This document shows positions 34,760 through 43,457 of a stretch of DNA of 64,000 nucleotides, piece by piece. Location of the stretch: contig CAKUJM010000004.1 in NCBI GenBank assembly GCA_934661755.1, positions 26,902-90,901 on the forward strand, in the 5' to 3' direction. Below the pieces are notes generated by a model. It was not told the origin of the DNA and did no database searches. It saw nothing but the letters and a program-made list of their open reading frames with translations. A program made the translations under genes and the position numbers. The number at the start of each line of letters is the position of its first letter. Within the stretch, counting starts at the first letter, position 1. This DNA comes from an uncultured Lentisphaeria bacterium (GTDB lineage: Bacteria > Verrucomicrobiota > Lentisphaeria > Oligosphaerales > Oligosphaeraceae).

Positions 34760-35721
34760 GCCAGGACCCCCGGACAACTGACAACAACGGCTCCCAGGAC
34801 ACGCAGGAACCGCCCGACAACTGCATTGCCTTTGACATGCGGAGGTTGCGCTTCAGCGAAATCCTCCGCTACCTCTTCTTCAACCCGAAGCTGGGATGGG
34901 CGCTTTGCAGCATCAAGCCGTTCCTTTTCACTTCAATTGCCGCTATGCTCCTGCTGTGCGGGATGGGCAGTTGCGTCATCACCATGTCGTCGCTGCCGGA
35001 ACGCGCCGGCGATCTGCGGCTCGGCATCGACTTCCTGATCGACACTGTCGGCGAAGTGCGTTTCTCCGGAGCGGGGAAGCTGGAGTGGTCGGAGGATGCG
35101 GACAAAAAGCTGCCGGCCGCCGGACAGCTCAAGCATCTCCGCATGGACATCATGGACACTTTTCCGGACGAGCCGCAGTCGCAAGGGCGCTTCTCGGCGG
35201 ATGACCGCCAGGGAGTGGTCGTCAGCCATGACGGCGTGCGCTACTGGCATCGCGGACGCGAGGCCGAAAACAAAATCGAGTTCTTCGACTTTCCGGACTC
35301 GCGGGTGCGCAAGATGTTCAAGGACAAGTGGAAGAATGACAATGCCGCGCCGATGCTGCCGCTCAACCACGCCACCGCGGCGGCCTACTCGCGGATCTTC
35401 TTCCTCTCGCTCTTCGCATCCGTCTGGCTGGCGCAGTTCATCTCCATGCTGAGGATGATCTTCCCCGCCGCAATCTGCATCGGATTCGTATCGCTGCTCT
35501 TCAACGGCAAACGGTCGTTCTCCGGCTATGGCGGCGTCATCTCGCTGGGCGTCAACACCCTGATTCCGCCGGTGCTGACCTCGTGCATCTACACCGCCGC
35601 CGGCCTGAGCTCCGATTTCTCCGCCGCCATCCCGCTCTTCTTCGTAGTCTACATGGCGTTCGCCTTTTTCGAAGGACGGCGCGGACGGCTGGTGATGAAC
35701 GGCCCCGCCCCGAAAAAATGA
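34756..35721 (+). CDS. Multi-helix membrane protein, possibly DUF1189-like
   Basis: The 321-residue protein starts in an ATGA overlap with the deformylase gene. It has one membrane helix at about residues 55-80 (FLFTSIAAMLLLCGMGSCVI), a roughly 140-residue outside domain, and three helices near the C-terminus (residues about 215-310). This layout is that of DUF1189/YIP1-like proteins, but I see no diagnostic motif, so the family is a guess. It overlaps the next membrane protein gene by an ATGA too, so the three genes are translationally coupled. Function unknown. Confidence 0.6.
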   Translation: MSQDPRTTDNNGSQDTQEPPDNCIAFDMRRLRFSEILRYLFFNPKLGWALCSIKPFLFTSIAAMLLLCGMGSCVITMSSLPERAGDLRLGIDFLIDTVGEVRFSGAGKLEWSEDADKKLPAAGQLKHLRMDIMDTFPDEPQSQGRFSADDRQGVVVSHDGVRYWHRGREAENKIEFFDFPDSRVRKMFKDKWKNDNAAPMLPLNHATAAAYSRIFFLSLFASVWLAQFISMLRMIFPAAICIGFVSLLFNGKRSFSGYGGVISLGVNTLIPPVLTSCIYTAAGLSSDFSAAIPLFFVVYMAFAFFEGRRGRLVMNGPAPKK

Positions 35722-36581
35722 CCACGAATTCCCGCATCCCCCGCCCCACAGCCATGCCAAAGCCCCTGTCGCATTTTTGCTCCATCGCCGCCATGGCCGC
35801 CTTGCTGCTGTGCCTCTGCACGCCGGCCTCCGCCAGCGCGCAGTCCCAGAATGCCATGGAGGCCGAGAATCTGCGCAAGACCCAGGAAATCGCCGAAGGC
35901 AAGATGGCGCTGAACGGGCCGACCAGCGACACCTGGATCCTGGCGTCATGGGATTGGGTCAAGAAGCACGCCGTCGCCTTCGGCAAGTGGTCGTATGAAA
36001 AGGGCCGCGGCATTGTCTGCGATGACTTCGATGTGGCCGGCGCATCCCCCGCCACCACCGCCGCAATGCTGGCGATCGCGTCCCTCTGCCTGCTTTCCGG
36101 CGCCTGGTCCGCCAGCATCGCCCAGATGCGCCGGCATCCCAAGTGGAGATTCTTCTTCATCGGGTTGTTCAGCTTCTTCATCGCGCCGGTGTGGCTGCTC
36201 TTCAAGCTCGACATCAAGGGCGAGTCCGAACGGCTGGCGCGGCTGGCCGACGAAGCCGCACAGAAACGCGCGGCCGCCGAGGAAGAGGCCCGCAAGGAAG
36301 CCATAATCCGGGAGGAACAGGGAATCGAAGCCCCGGCGGTCTCCGAAGACGGCGTCGTCTGGGACCGGAACTACTTCACCAAAATTGCCCGGCTTGCCGA
36401 CGGCACCCCGGACGGCCCCTGGGATGTGCGCTACAACGGCGTCACGGTGCGTGTCCTGCAAATCCTGGATCCGCAGGACGACTTTGTCCAGGCGCGCATC
36501 CTCAATCAGGAAGGCGCGACCCTCAATGGCCGCATCCCCTACTCGAAGATCGAGAGGTGGGAGCGGGTGGACGCGCAGTAG
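35718..36581 (+). CDS. Secreted/membrane protein with coiled coil, unknown function
   Basis: The 287-residue protein has a signal-like N-terminus (AAMAALLLCLCTPASASAQ), two membrane helices in the middle (about residues 112-130 and 140-160), and then a charged Ala/Glu/Arg coiled coil (about 170-205). A C-terminal beta-rich domain follows (WDVRYNGVTVRVLQILDP, ending IPYSKIERWERV). It overlaps the preceding gene by an ATGA and ends 94 bp before ileS. I do not recognise a family. The pairing with the preceding membrane protein suggests they work together in the envelope. Confidence 0.6.
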   Translation: MTTNSRIPRPTAMPKPLSHFCSIAAMAALLLCLCTPASASAQSQNAMEAENLRKTQEIAEGKMALNGPTSDTWILASWDWVKKHAVAFGKWSYEKGRGIVCDDFDVAGASPATTAAMLAIASLCLLSGAWSASIAQMRRHPKWRFFFIGLFSFFIAPVWLLFKLDIKGESERLARLADEAAQKRAAAEEEARKEAIIREEQGIEAPAVSEDGVVWDRNYFTKIARLADGTPDGPWDVRYNGVTVRVLQILDPQDDFVQARILNQEGATLNGRIPYSKIERWERVDAQ

Positions 36582-36675
36582 CCGCGCCGCCTGCCTGACC
36601 TGCCCCATGCACTCCGGCACTGCCGCGGAGCCCGTACAGCCCCGCGCTCAATTCATAAAATAGAATCTACTGTCC

Positions 36676-39600
36676 ATGTTTGACTCGGAAGACGCAGGAA
36701 TGCCGTTGGCTCAGCAGGAGCTCGGCGCATTGAAATTCTGGCAGGAAGGCAAAATCTTCGAAAAGTCGGTCGAAAACCGCAAGGATTGCCCGGCATACGT
36801 GTTCTTTGACGGCCCGCCATTTGCAACCGGGTTGCCCCATTATGGCCATCTCCTGGCCGGCACCATCAAGGACGTCATCCCCCGATACCAGACCATGCGC
36901 AGACGCTATGTCCCCCGCACCTTCGGATGGGACTGCCACGGACTGCCAATCGAGTCGCTGGCGCAGAACGCCCTCGGACTGGCCGGAGCGCCCGCCATCA
37001 AGGCCGCGGGAATCGACGTTTTCAACGAACAATGCCGCTCGATGGTGCTCAAATATGTCAATGAGTGGAAAAACACCGTCTTGCGCATGGGGCGCTGGGT
37101 CGATTTCGACCACGGATACAAGACCATGGACCAGACCTTCATGGAGTCCGTATGGTGGGTCTTCAAGCAGCTCTGGGACCAGGGGCGGGTATACAAGGCC
37201 CACCGGATCGTGCCCTATAGCTGGAAGCTTACCACGCCGCTCTCCAATTCCGAGGCCAGCGCCAATTACAAGATGGTGCAGGACCCCGCCGTCACCGTCC
37301 GCATGCGCGTGCGCACCATGCCGGTCGAGATCCCGGAAATCGCGGGGTACAACACCTGCATCCTGATCTGGACCACCACCCCGTGGACGCTGCCCGCCAA
37401 CATGGCGGCCTGCGTGAGCCCGGTGCTCGACTACTGCATTGTCCGGGACGGCGACAGCCAGGACGCCTATGTCATGGCCAAGGCGCGGCTCTCCAGCGTC
37501 TTCAAGAAGGAGTCCGACTACACCATCCTCAAGGAGCTCAAGGGCGCCCAGCTGGTCGGAACCACCTATGAGCCGATCTTCGGCTGGTGCGCCGACAAGC
37601 ACCCGGAATGCTACCGGATTGTCAGTGACGACTATGTCTCCGCGGACGACGGCACCGGCATCGTCCACATCGCCCCGGCGTACGGCGAAGACGACTACCG
37701 CATCGGCCAGCGCGAAGGCATCTCGATGGTCGACCCCCTCGACGAGGAAGGACGCTTCACCAGCGCCGTCCCGGAATTCGCGGGGATGCAGTGCAAGGAA
37801 GCCGACAAGCCGATCATCAAGTGGCTCAAGGACCATGGCAAGCTGGTCCGCCAGGACACCATCACCCACAGCTATCCCTTCTGCGAACGCACCGACACCC
37901 CGCTGATCTACAAGGCGATCGACGCCTGGTATGTGCGGGTCGAGGACATGCACGACCGGCTGATCGCCAACAACGCCCAGACCCACTGGATGCCGGAATT
38001 TGTCGGCACCCATCGCTTCCGCAACTGGCTGGCGGATGCACGCGACTGGAACATCTCCCGCAACCGCTTCTGGGGCAGCTGCATCCCGCTGTGGATCAAC
38101 GACGAGGACAAGAACGACATCATCTGCGTGGGATCGGTGGCCGAGCTGGAGTCGCTCTCCGGACAGAAGGTCACCGACTTGCATAAGCATTTCATCGACA
38201 AGGTCGTCATCCGTCGCGACGGCAAGACCTACCACCGCACCCCTGAGGTTCTCGACTGCTGGTTCGAGTCCGGTTCCATGCCCTATGCCCAGTCGCATTA
38301 CCCGTTCGAGAACAAGGAATTCGTCGAGAAGCACTTCCCGGCGGACTTCATTGCCGAGGGCCTGGACCAGACCCGCGGGTGGTTCTATTCGCTGATGCTG
38401 CTTTCCACCGCGATTTTCGACAAGCCCCCATACCAGAATGTGGTGGTCAACGGGCTGGTGCTGGCCGAGGACGGCCGCAAGATGTCGAAACGCCTCAAGA
38501 ACTACCCCGATCCGATGGAGGTCATCGACAAGTACGGCGCGGATGCGCTGCGGCTCTGCCTGCTCTCCAGCCCGGTTGTGCGCGCCGAAGACCTGCGCTT
38601 CTCGGAGAACGCGGTGCGCGAGATCATGCGCACAGTCCTGCTGCCGCTATGGAACTCCTACAGCTTCCTGGCCACCTATGCCAGGATCGACAAGTGGACG
38701 CCCCGGAACGGCATTGCCGCGCCGCCGGAAAATCCCTCGAATGTCCTGGACAAGTGGATCGTCTCCCGGCTGGCCCGGACCACCATCGACCTGCGCGAGG
38801 CGCTCGACGCCTATGACCTGCAAAAAGGCGCCACCCGCTTCACCGGCTTCATCGAGGAGCTGACCAATTGGTATATCCGCCGCAGCCGCCGCCGCTTCTG
38901 GCGCAGCACCAACGACGGCGACAAGCTGGAGGCCTACCAGACCCTGCACTACGTCCTGCTGACCTTCTGCAAGCTGGCCGCGCCCTTCATCCCGTTCATC
39001 ACCGAGAACATCTACCGGAATCTGCGCACCGACGCCATGCCGGAATCCGTGCATCTGTGCGACTATCCCGAAGCCGACCGGTCGCTGCTGGACGAACAGC
39101 TCAATGCCCGCATGGCCGACACCATGTGCGCGGTCTCCCTCGGACGGCTTCTGCGCAGCCAGACCAAGCAGAAGGTCCGTCAGCCGCTGCCGGAGTGCAT
39201 CCTGGTGTCCTCAGACGCACGGGTGCGCGATGACCTCGCCGGCATGGCTGAAGTCATCGCCGAAGAACTCAATGTCAAGAAAATCACCATCGAGGAGGAC
39301 GAGGAAAAGCTGGTGCATCTCTCCGCCAAGCCCAACCTCAAGCGCCTCGGCCCCAAATACGGCAAGCAGCTGGGCGCGATCTCCAAGGCGATTGCCGCCC
39401 TCGCCGGCAATCAGCTCAAGGCGCTCAATCTCCCCGGCGGCACTGCCGAAGTCACCCTCGCCGATGGCTCCAGCCTGACGCTCTCGGCGGAGGACATCCT
39501 GCTCAACCGCACCGAGAAGGCCGGAATGACCGTCGCCAACGAAGGCGCAATCACCGTCGCACTGGATACCCGGCTCACCCCGGAATTGATCCAGGAAGGC

Positions 39601-39852
39601 TGGGCGCGCGAAATCGTCTCGAAACTCCAGAATCTGCGCAAGGATGCCGGGCTGGAAGTGGTGGACCGCATCAATGTGCAATATCGCGCCGATGCCGAAC
39701 TGGCCGCGGCCATTGAGGCCCAGAAGCCCTATATCGCCAGCGAAACCCTCGCGCTGTCCATCGAACCGGCGCCGGCGGAAATGCCGGACAGCGCCCTCGC
39801 CACAGTCGATCTGGCGGAAAAAAGCGCGATGTTCAGCGTGAAGAAGGCATAA
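36676..39852 (+). CDS. ileS: Isoleucyl-tRNA synthetase, eukaryotic-like (IleRS2) type
   Basis: The 1058-residue class I synthetase charges tRNA-Ile. The HIGH signature reads HYGH (residues 55-58, in GLPHYGHLLAGTIKD) and the KMSKR loop lies at 602-606. The GWDCHGLPIE block and the HYGH form match IleRS2 enzymes of eukaryotes and some bacteria rather than the usual bacterial IleRS1 (HIGHALNK-type). The CP1 editing domain (about 190-400) is present (IWTTTPWTLPANMA), and the long C-terminal part ends without the zinc-finger Cys cluster of IleRS1. A likely terminator follows at 39865-39902. IleRS2 enzymes are generally less sensitive to mupirocin. Confidence 0.96.
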   Translation: MFDSEDAGMPLAQQELGALKFWQEGKIFEKSVENRKDCPAYVFFDGPPFATGLPHYGHLLAGTIKDVIPRYQTMRRRYVPRTFGWDCHGLPIESLAQNALGLAGAPAIKAAGIDVFNEQCRSMVLKYVNEWKNTVLRMGRWVDFDHGYKTMDQTFMESVWWVFKQLWDQGRVYKAHRIVPYSWKLTTPLSNSEASANYKMVQDPAVTVRMRVRTMPVEIPEIAGYNTCILIWTTTPWTLPANMAACVSPVLDYCIVRDGDSQDAYVMAKARLSSVFKKESDYTILKELKGAQLVGTTYEPIFGWCADKHPECYRIVSDDYVSADDGTGIVHIAPAYGEDDYRIGQREGISMVDPLDEEGRFTSAVPEFAGMQCKEADKPIIKWLKDHGKLVRQDTITHSYPFCERTDTPLIYKAIDAWYVRVEDMHDRLIANNAQTHWMPEFVGTHRFRNWLADARDWNISRNRFWGSCIPLWINDEDKNDIICVGSVAELESLSGQKVTDLHKHFIDKVVIRRDGKTYHRTPEVLDCWFESGSMPYAQSHYPFENKEFVEKHFPADFIAEGLDQTRGWFYSLMLLSTAIFDKPPYQNVVVNGLVLAEDGRKMSKRLKNYPDPMEVIDKYGADALRLCLLSSPVVRAEDLRFSENAVREIMRTVLLPLWNSYSFLATYARIDKWTPRNGIAAPPENPSNVLDKWIVSRLARTTIDLREALDAYDLQKGATRFTGFIEELTNWYIRRSRRRFWRSTNDGDKLEAYQTLHYVLLTFCKLAAPFIPFITENIYRNLRTDAMPESVHLCDYPEADRSLLDEQLNARMADTMCAVSLGRLLRSQTKQKVRQPLPECILVSSDARVRDDLAGMAEVIAEELNVKKITIEEDEEKLVHLSAKPNLKRLGPKYGKQLGAISKAIAALAGNQLKALNLPGGTAEVTLADGSSLTLSAEDILLNRTEKAGMTVANEGAITVALDTRLTPELIQEGWAREIVSKLQNLRKDAGLEVVDRINVQYRADAELAAAIEAQKPYIASETLALSIEPAPAEMPDSALATVDLAEKSAMFSVKKA

Positions 39853-39864
39853 GGGAAGAAAGCG

Positions 39865-39902
39865 ACGGAGTAGAACGGATTTCCTCCGCTCTACTCCGTT
39901 TT
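39865..39902 (+). terminator. Terminator between ileS and uspA-like gene (convergent)
   Basis: A 10-bp perfect stem, ACGGAGTAGA with TCTACTCCGT, encloses a further CGGA/TCCG stem and a five-base loop, and is followed on the plus strand by TTTT. It starts 13 bases after the ileS stop and covers the last codons of the convergent gene. It may also work on the minus strand, but no T-run is present there. Confidence 0.65.
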
Positions 39903-40340
39903 CCCGATCATCGGGATCACCAGCACGGCGCAGCTGGCGCGCTTGACGACCTTCTCGGCGACAGTGCCGAAGAACAGCGAGTGCAGCGCGCCGCGCCCCT
40001 GGCGCCCCATCACGATCAGATTCGCGCCAATCTGGTCGGCATATTTTATAATCTCGACATAGCTTTTGCCAAAACGCAGCACCGGCTGGAACTTGATGTC
40101 GGCGGGAACCCGCGGCGTGTATTCCGACGCCACCATCTCATCGAAGGAGCGCTGGGCGCTCTTCTCCGGCTGTTCATCGCCGGCATAGACGTACTGCTGC
40201 CAGAACTGCGCGTCCGGCTCCTGCAGGACATGCAACAGGTGCAATTCCGCGCCATCGCGACGGCCAGCCGCATCAATCGCGTAGTCAAATGCCGTGGAGG
40301 CGTTGTCCGAAAAGTCTGTGCAGAAAAGTACCTTGAACAT
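39891..40340 (-). CDS. Universal stress protein (UspA family)
   Basis: The 149-residue protein opens with KVLFCTDFSDNASTAFDYA and carries the ATP-binding G-2x-G-9x-G(T) motif (GRQGRGALHSLFFGTVAEKV), so it belongs to the ATP-binding branch of the UspA family. These proteins form dimers in the cytoplasm and help survival under stress or growth arrest; no reaction is assigned. It lies 21 bp downstream of the DUF481 gene on the same strand, and its 3' end is covered by the shared terminator. Confidence 0.92.
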   Translation of the reverse strand: MFKVLFCTDFSDNASTAFDYAIDAAGRRDGAELHLLHVLQEPDAQFWQQYVYAGDEQPEKSAQRSFDEMVASEYTPRVPADIKFQPVLRFGKSYVEIIKYADQIGANLIVMGRQGRGALHSLFFGTVAEKVVKRASCAVLVIPMIGKTE

Positions 40341-40361
40341 GGCTTTGCTGGCATTGCCCGG

Positions 40362-41399
40362 TTATTTCCACTTGAAGACCATCTTGGCAAAGTAGGTGGT
40401 CTCCATGCGCTCGGCGTCCGCGGCCGTGCGGCTGTTGTATTCATTGGACACGCCGAGCCGCAATGACATCGGATACTTGAAAAGCACCGGGATGTCAAGG
40501 CTGGACTCATGGACGACCCGGTAATCATGGATGTCATCGAATGCCGGCTGCCAGGTAAGATCCGTCACCCACTTGCCCCACTCCTGGATCAGCTGTTCGA
40601 AATGGGCGGTCAGTTCCATGCCGACGGCGTCATCATGGGTGCCGTCGGTGTATTTGCGCGTCTTGCCGGAGAGACCGCCGCGGAAACGCAGCTTGGTGCG
40701 CTCCCGGTCAATCGCATAGTAGCCATAGCCCGCGCCGGCTTCGCTGCGCAGACGCAACCCGCTGGTCGGCTGCTTTTCGAACTCGGCCTTGGTGTACCAG
40801 GTGTTCTTGGTGCCGGCGATCTTGCGCTCGTAATCCGCGCCACCCAGATATTTGCGGGTGCCGGTGACGTGGTTTTCACGGTCGTAGGTCGCGCTGGCAT
40901 AGAGCTTGAGGGTGTCCGACGGGCCAGCCAGGTTGGCCTTGAAGCCAATCCCGCCATTGAACTTCTCGGTGTTGCCGGTCTTCCCATTGATGTCCAGGCT
41001 GACCTCGCCATCCCATTTGCGCGATGGCGGAGGCGGTGGCAGGGTCGGGTCGGCCATCCCGTCACGCCAAAGGAACTTGATCCCCGCCGGCGGCAGGGCA
41101 ATGGCCGTGCCAAGGCCCGCCGCCTCCGCCTCGCCGGCCGAAACCGGCGCACCCAGCAGCCTGTCGTCTGACTGGGTGGCGACGTTCACCGGCTCCGCAG
41201 TGCCAAGACGCGCAATCTTCGACTGGTCGATGGTGATCTCACCGGCAAAATCGGTGGCAATGACCGCCTTTCCGCCGGCAATGCTCTTGACGACGCCGTT
41301 GATCACCGACCCGTCACTCAGGGTGATTCGGTCGGCAAAGAGCGTGGAAGCAGCTGCGGCAACGGCAACCAACGCGATGACTATTGAACGGAACGACAT
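40362..41399 (-). CDS. DUF481 outer membrane beta-barrel protein
   Basis: The start at 41399 (MSFRSIVIALVAVAAAASTLFA) gives a clean Sec signal; an ATG nine bases upstream is equally possible. Of the 345 residues, about 22-75 form a small beta domain (DRITLSDGSVINGVVKSIAGG) of the kind found before DUF481. A Pro-rich linker follows, and then an outer membrane barrel of alternating strands ending in Lys-Trp-Lys (METTYFAKMVFKWK). DUF481 proteins occur in many Gram-negative bacteria and some are induced by salt or alkali. Function unknown. It precedes the UspA gene. Confidence 0.85.
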   Translation of the reverse strand: MSFRSIVIALVAVAAAASTLFADRITLSDGSVINGVVKSIAGGKAVIATDFAGEITIDQSKIARLGTAEPVNVATQSDDRLLGAPVSAGEAEAAGLGTAIALPPAGIKFLWRDGMADPTLPPPPPSRKWDGEVSLDINGKTGNTEKFNGGIGFKANLAGPSDTLKLYASATYDRENHVTGTRKYLGGADYERKIAGTKNTWYTKAEFEKQPTSGLRLRSEAGAGYGYYAIDRERTKLRFRGGLSGKTRKYTDGTHDDAVGMELTAHFEQLIQEWGKWVTDLTWQPAFDDIHDYRVVHESSLDIPVLFKYPMSLRLGVSNEYNSRTAADAERMETTYFAKMVFKWK

Positions 41400-41456
41400 T
41401 GTGTGCATTGAAATAAAAGATACCGCCCTATCCTGCACGACACTTTCCGCCATCAT

Positions 41457-41813
41457 CTACTTTTTCTCAATATGGCGGTTGTGGTCGGAAAACAGCACCA
41501 CCTGGGGGCGATGGCGGACGGCTTCCTCCGGGGTGAATTGCGCAAACACCATGATGGTGACGACATCCCCGGCCATGCCGCTGCGGGCGGCGGCGCCGTT
41601 AAGGCAAAATACCCGGCTGCCGGCTTGGGCGGGAATGGCATAGGTCTCGATCCGGCTGCCATTGTTGTTATTGACAATCAGGATCTTCTCGTACGGCAGG
41701 ATCCCCGCCATCTGAAGGCACTCGGAGTCAATGGCCATGCTGCCCTCGTAATTGAGGTCACAGGAGGTCACTTCCACCCGATGCAGCTTGGCTTTCAGCA
41801 ATTCCACTTGCAT
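41457..41813 (-). CDS. panD: Aspartate 1-decarboxylase (pyruvoyl enzyme)
   Basis: The 118-residue proenzyme makes beta-alanine for pantothenate and CoA. From the chosen start (MQVELLKAKLHRVEVTSCDL) the Gly24-Ser25 self-cleavage site falls in YEGSMAID at the standard position, and Ser25 would become the pyruvoyl group. The substrate and folding blocks (NNNNGSRIETYAI, FCLNGAAARSGMAGDVVTI) are typical. Start codons three and more residues upstream are possible. The C-terminal RHRPQVVLFSDHNR is also family-like. It sits 71 bp after argG on the same strand. Confidence 0.95.
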   Translation of the reverse strand: MQVELLKAKLHRVEVTSCDLNYEGSMAIDSECLQMAGILPYEKILIVNNNNGSRIETYAIPAQAGSRVFCLNGAAARSGMAGDVVTIMVFAQFTPEEAVRHRPQVVLFSDHNRHIEKK

Positions 41814-41884
41814 GGCAATCATAAAACGGAGTGAGACGCCCCGCCATCGCATCCGCGGATGACGGGGCGCGCCGATGCTGGCAG

Positions 41885-43204
41885 TTACTTCCTGGCGGCG
41901 CGTTTCTTCGGCGCCGCCGGCGTTCCGGCGGACTTGGCACCGCGCGTGCAAACGCACTTGCCAGAGCCCTTCGCCGCACCATCGCCAGGCTTGCGGGCAT
42001 TGGCGTTGATGCGCAGACGCAGGGCATTGAGCTTGATGAAGCCGGTGGCGTCCTGCTGATTGTAGACGTCGTCCTTCTCAAAGGTGACGACCTCCGGATC
42101 ATACAAGGTGTACGGCGAACGGCGCCCGACGACATAGCAGACGCCCTTGTAGAGCTTGCAGCGGACATCGCCGGTGACGTTTTCCTGGCTCTGGGTGATT
42201 GCGGCCTGCAGGAACTCGCGCTCCGGCGCAAACCAGTAGCCGTCGTAGATCAGGTTGGAATAGTGGTTGATCAGGCTGTCACGCGTGCTCATCACCTCGC
42301 GATCCATGGTGATCGACTCCATCGCCCGGTGCGCCGCAAACAGGATGGTGCCGCCCGGAGTCTCGTAGACGCCGCGGTCCTTCATGCCGGTATAGCGGGT
42401 CTCGACAATGTCAATGCGGCCGATGCCGTGCTTGCCGCCCAGGCGGTTGAGCTCGCGCATCATGTTGGCCGGCGAGAGCTTCTTGCCATCCAGCGCCACC
42501 GGATTGCCCTTCTCAAAGGAAATGGTGATGTATTCCGGAGTGTTCGGGGCCTTCTCGACCGGGGTGGTCAGCACATGGCACTCCTCCGGGGCCTCAACCC
42601 ACGGATCCTCCAACGCGCCGCCCTCGAAGGAAATATGCAACAGGTTGCGATCCTCCGAATAGGGCTTCTTGGCAGTGACGGTGATCGGGATCTTGCGGTC
42701 CCTGGCGTACTTGATCAAATCGGTGCGCGACTTGAACGGCCAGTCCGGATTGCGCCAGATGTCCATGATCTTGATCTGCGGATTGAGCGCATACGCAGAC
42801 AGCTCAAAGCGGATCTGGTCGTTGCCCTTGCCGGTGGCGCCATGGCAGATGTACTCGCAATGCTCCTTGGCCGCAACCTCGACCAGACGCTTGGCAATCA
42901 GCGGACGGGCGATCGAGGTCCCCAGCAAATACATGTTCTCGTAGATCGCATTGGCCTGGAACATCGGGAAAATGTAGTCGCGGGCGAACTCCTCGGTGAG
43001 ATCCTCGACATACGAGGCCACCGCGCCGCAGGCCTTGGCCTTCTCGTGCAGCCCGGAGAGCTCCTCGCCCTGCCCGACATCTGCGCAATAGGTGACTACC
43101 TCGGCATTGTATTTCTCCTGCAACCAGGTCAGGATGCAGCTGGTGTCGAGCCCGCCGGAATATGCCAGCAGAACCCGCATCTTCTTGGATTCGTTCTTTT
43201 TCAC
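41885..43204 (-). CDS. argG: Argininosuccinate synthase with basic C-terminal tail
   Basis: The enzyme joins citrulline and aspartate using ATP in arginine synthesis. The ATP pyrophosphatase loop AYSGGLDTSC, the SYVEDLTEEF block, and CHGATGKGNDQIRFE are all present. The frame opens at a GTG (43204); an ATG eight codons later (MRVLLAYSGG) may be the real start. After the usual end near ALRLRINANARKPG there is an additional tail of roughly 40 residues, rich in Lys, Ala and Gly with a CVC pair (ending PAAPKKRAARK), which the family normally lacks. No other arg genes are adjacent. Confidence 0.95.
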   Translation of the reverse strand: MKKNESKKMRVLLAYSGGLDTSCILTWLQEKYNAEVVTYCADVGQGEELSGLHEKAKACGAVASYVEDLTEEFARDYIFPMFQANAIYENMYLLGTSIARPLIAKRLVEVAAKEHCEYICHGATGKGNDQIRFELSAYALNPQIKIMDIWRNPDWPFKSRTDLIKYARDRKIPITVTAKKPYSEDRNLLHISFEGGALEDPWVEAPEECHVLTTPVEKAPNTPEYITISFEKGNPVALDGKKLSPANMMRELNRLGGKHGIGRIDIVETRYTGMKDRGVYETPGGTILFAAHRAMESITMDREVMSTRDSLINHYSNLIYDGYWFAPEREFLQAAITQSQENVTGDVRCKLYKGVCYVVGRRSPYTLYDPEVVTFEKDDVYNQQDATGFIKLNALRLRINANARKPGDGAAKGSGKCVCTRGAKSAGTPAAPKKRAARK

Positions 43205-43313
43205 GGTTGTCTAATCCCAAGTTTGATTGAGACCTGATCATGGACGGCGCCACGGCGCCGCCCGAAAAAAATGCAAACGCGCATAATATACAGGCGCAGA
43301 CAAGGACCTGAAG

Positions 43314-43339
43314 GCCGTGAAGCCGGGGAGTTTCACGGC
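43314..43339. repeat. Short palindrome resembling the ends of the structured element
   Basis: GCCGTGAA (43314-43321) pairs with TTCACGGC (43332-43339) around a ten-base loop. The left side continues GCCGG, as in the left arms of the elements at 29334 and 50186, and GTGAAGCCGGG recurs at 43371. It could be an internally deleted remnant of that element, but it is too short to be sure. The surrounding gap between argG and the purine permease holds no gene. Confidence 0.3.
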
Positions 43340-43457
43340 AACGCCCGCAAATCCCCGGGATTCAGGGCAGTGAAGCCGGGCAGGATTCCTGCGGATGCAT
43401 GCCGCATCGGCGCAAAGGAACCGGCTCCGCTGCCCCGGAATGGACGGTGCAGGAAGG

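Noticed and set aside
43241..43262. Terminator hairpin GGCGCC-ACGGCGCC upstream of argG
   Set aside because: The T/A run lies on the wrong side for either strand, and the position is the argG promoter region.
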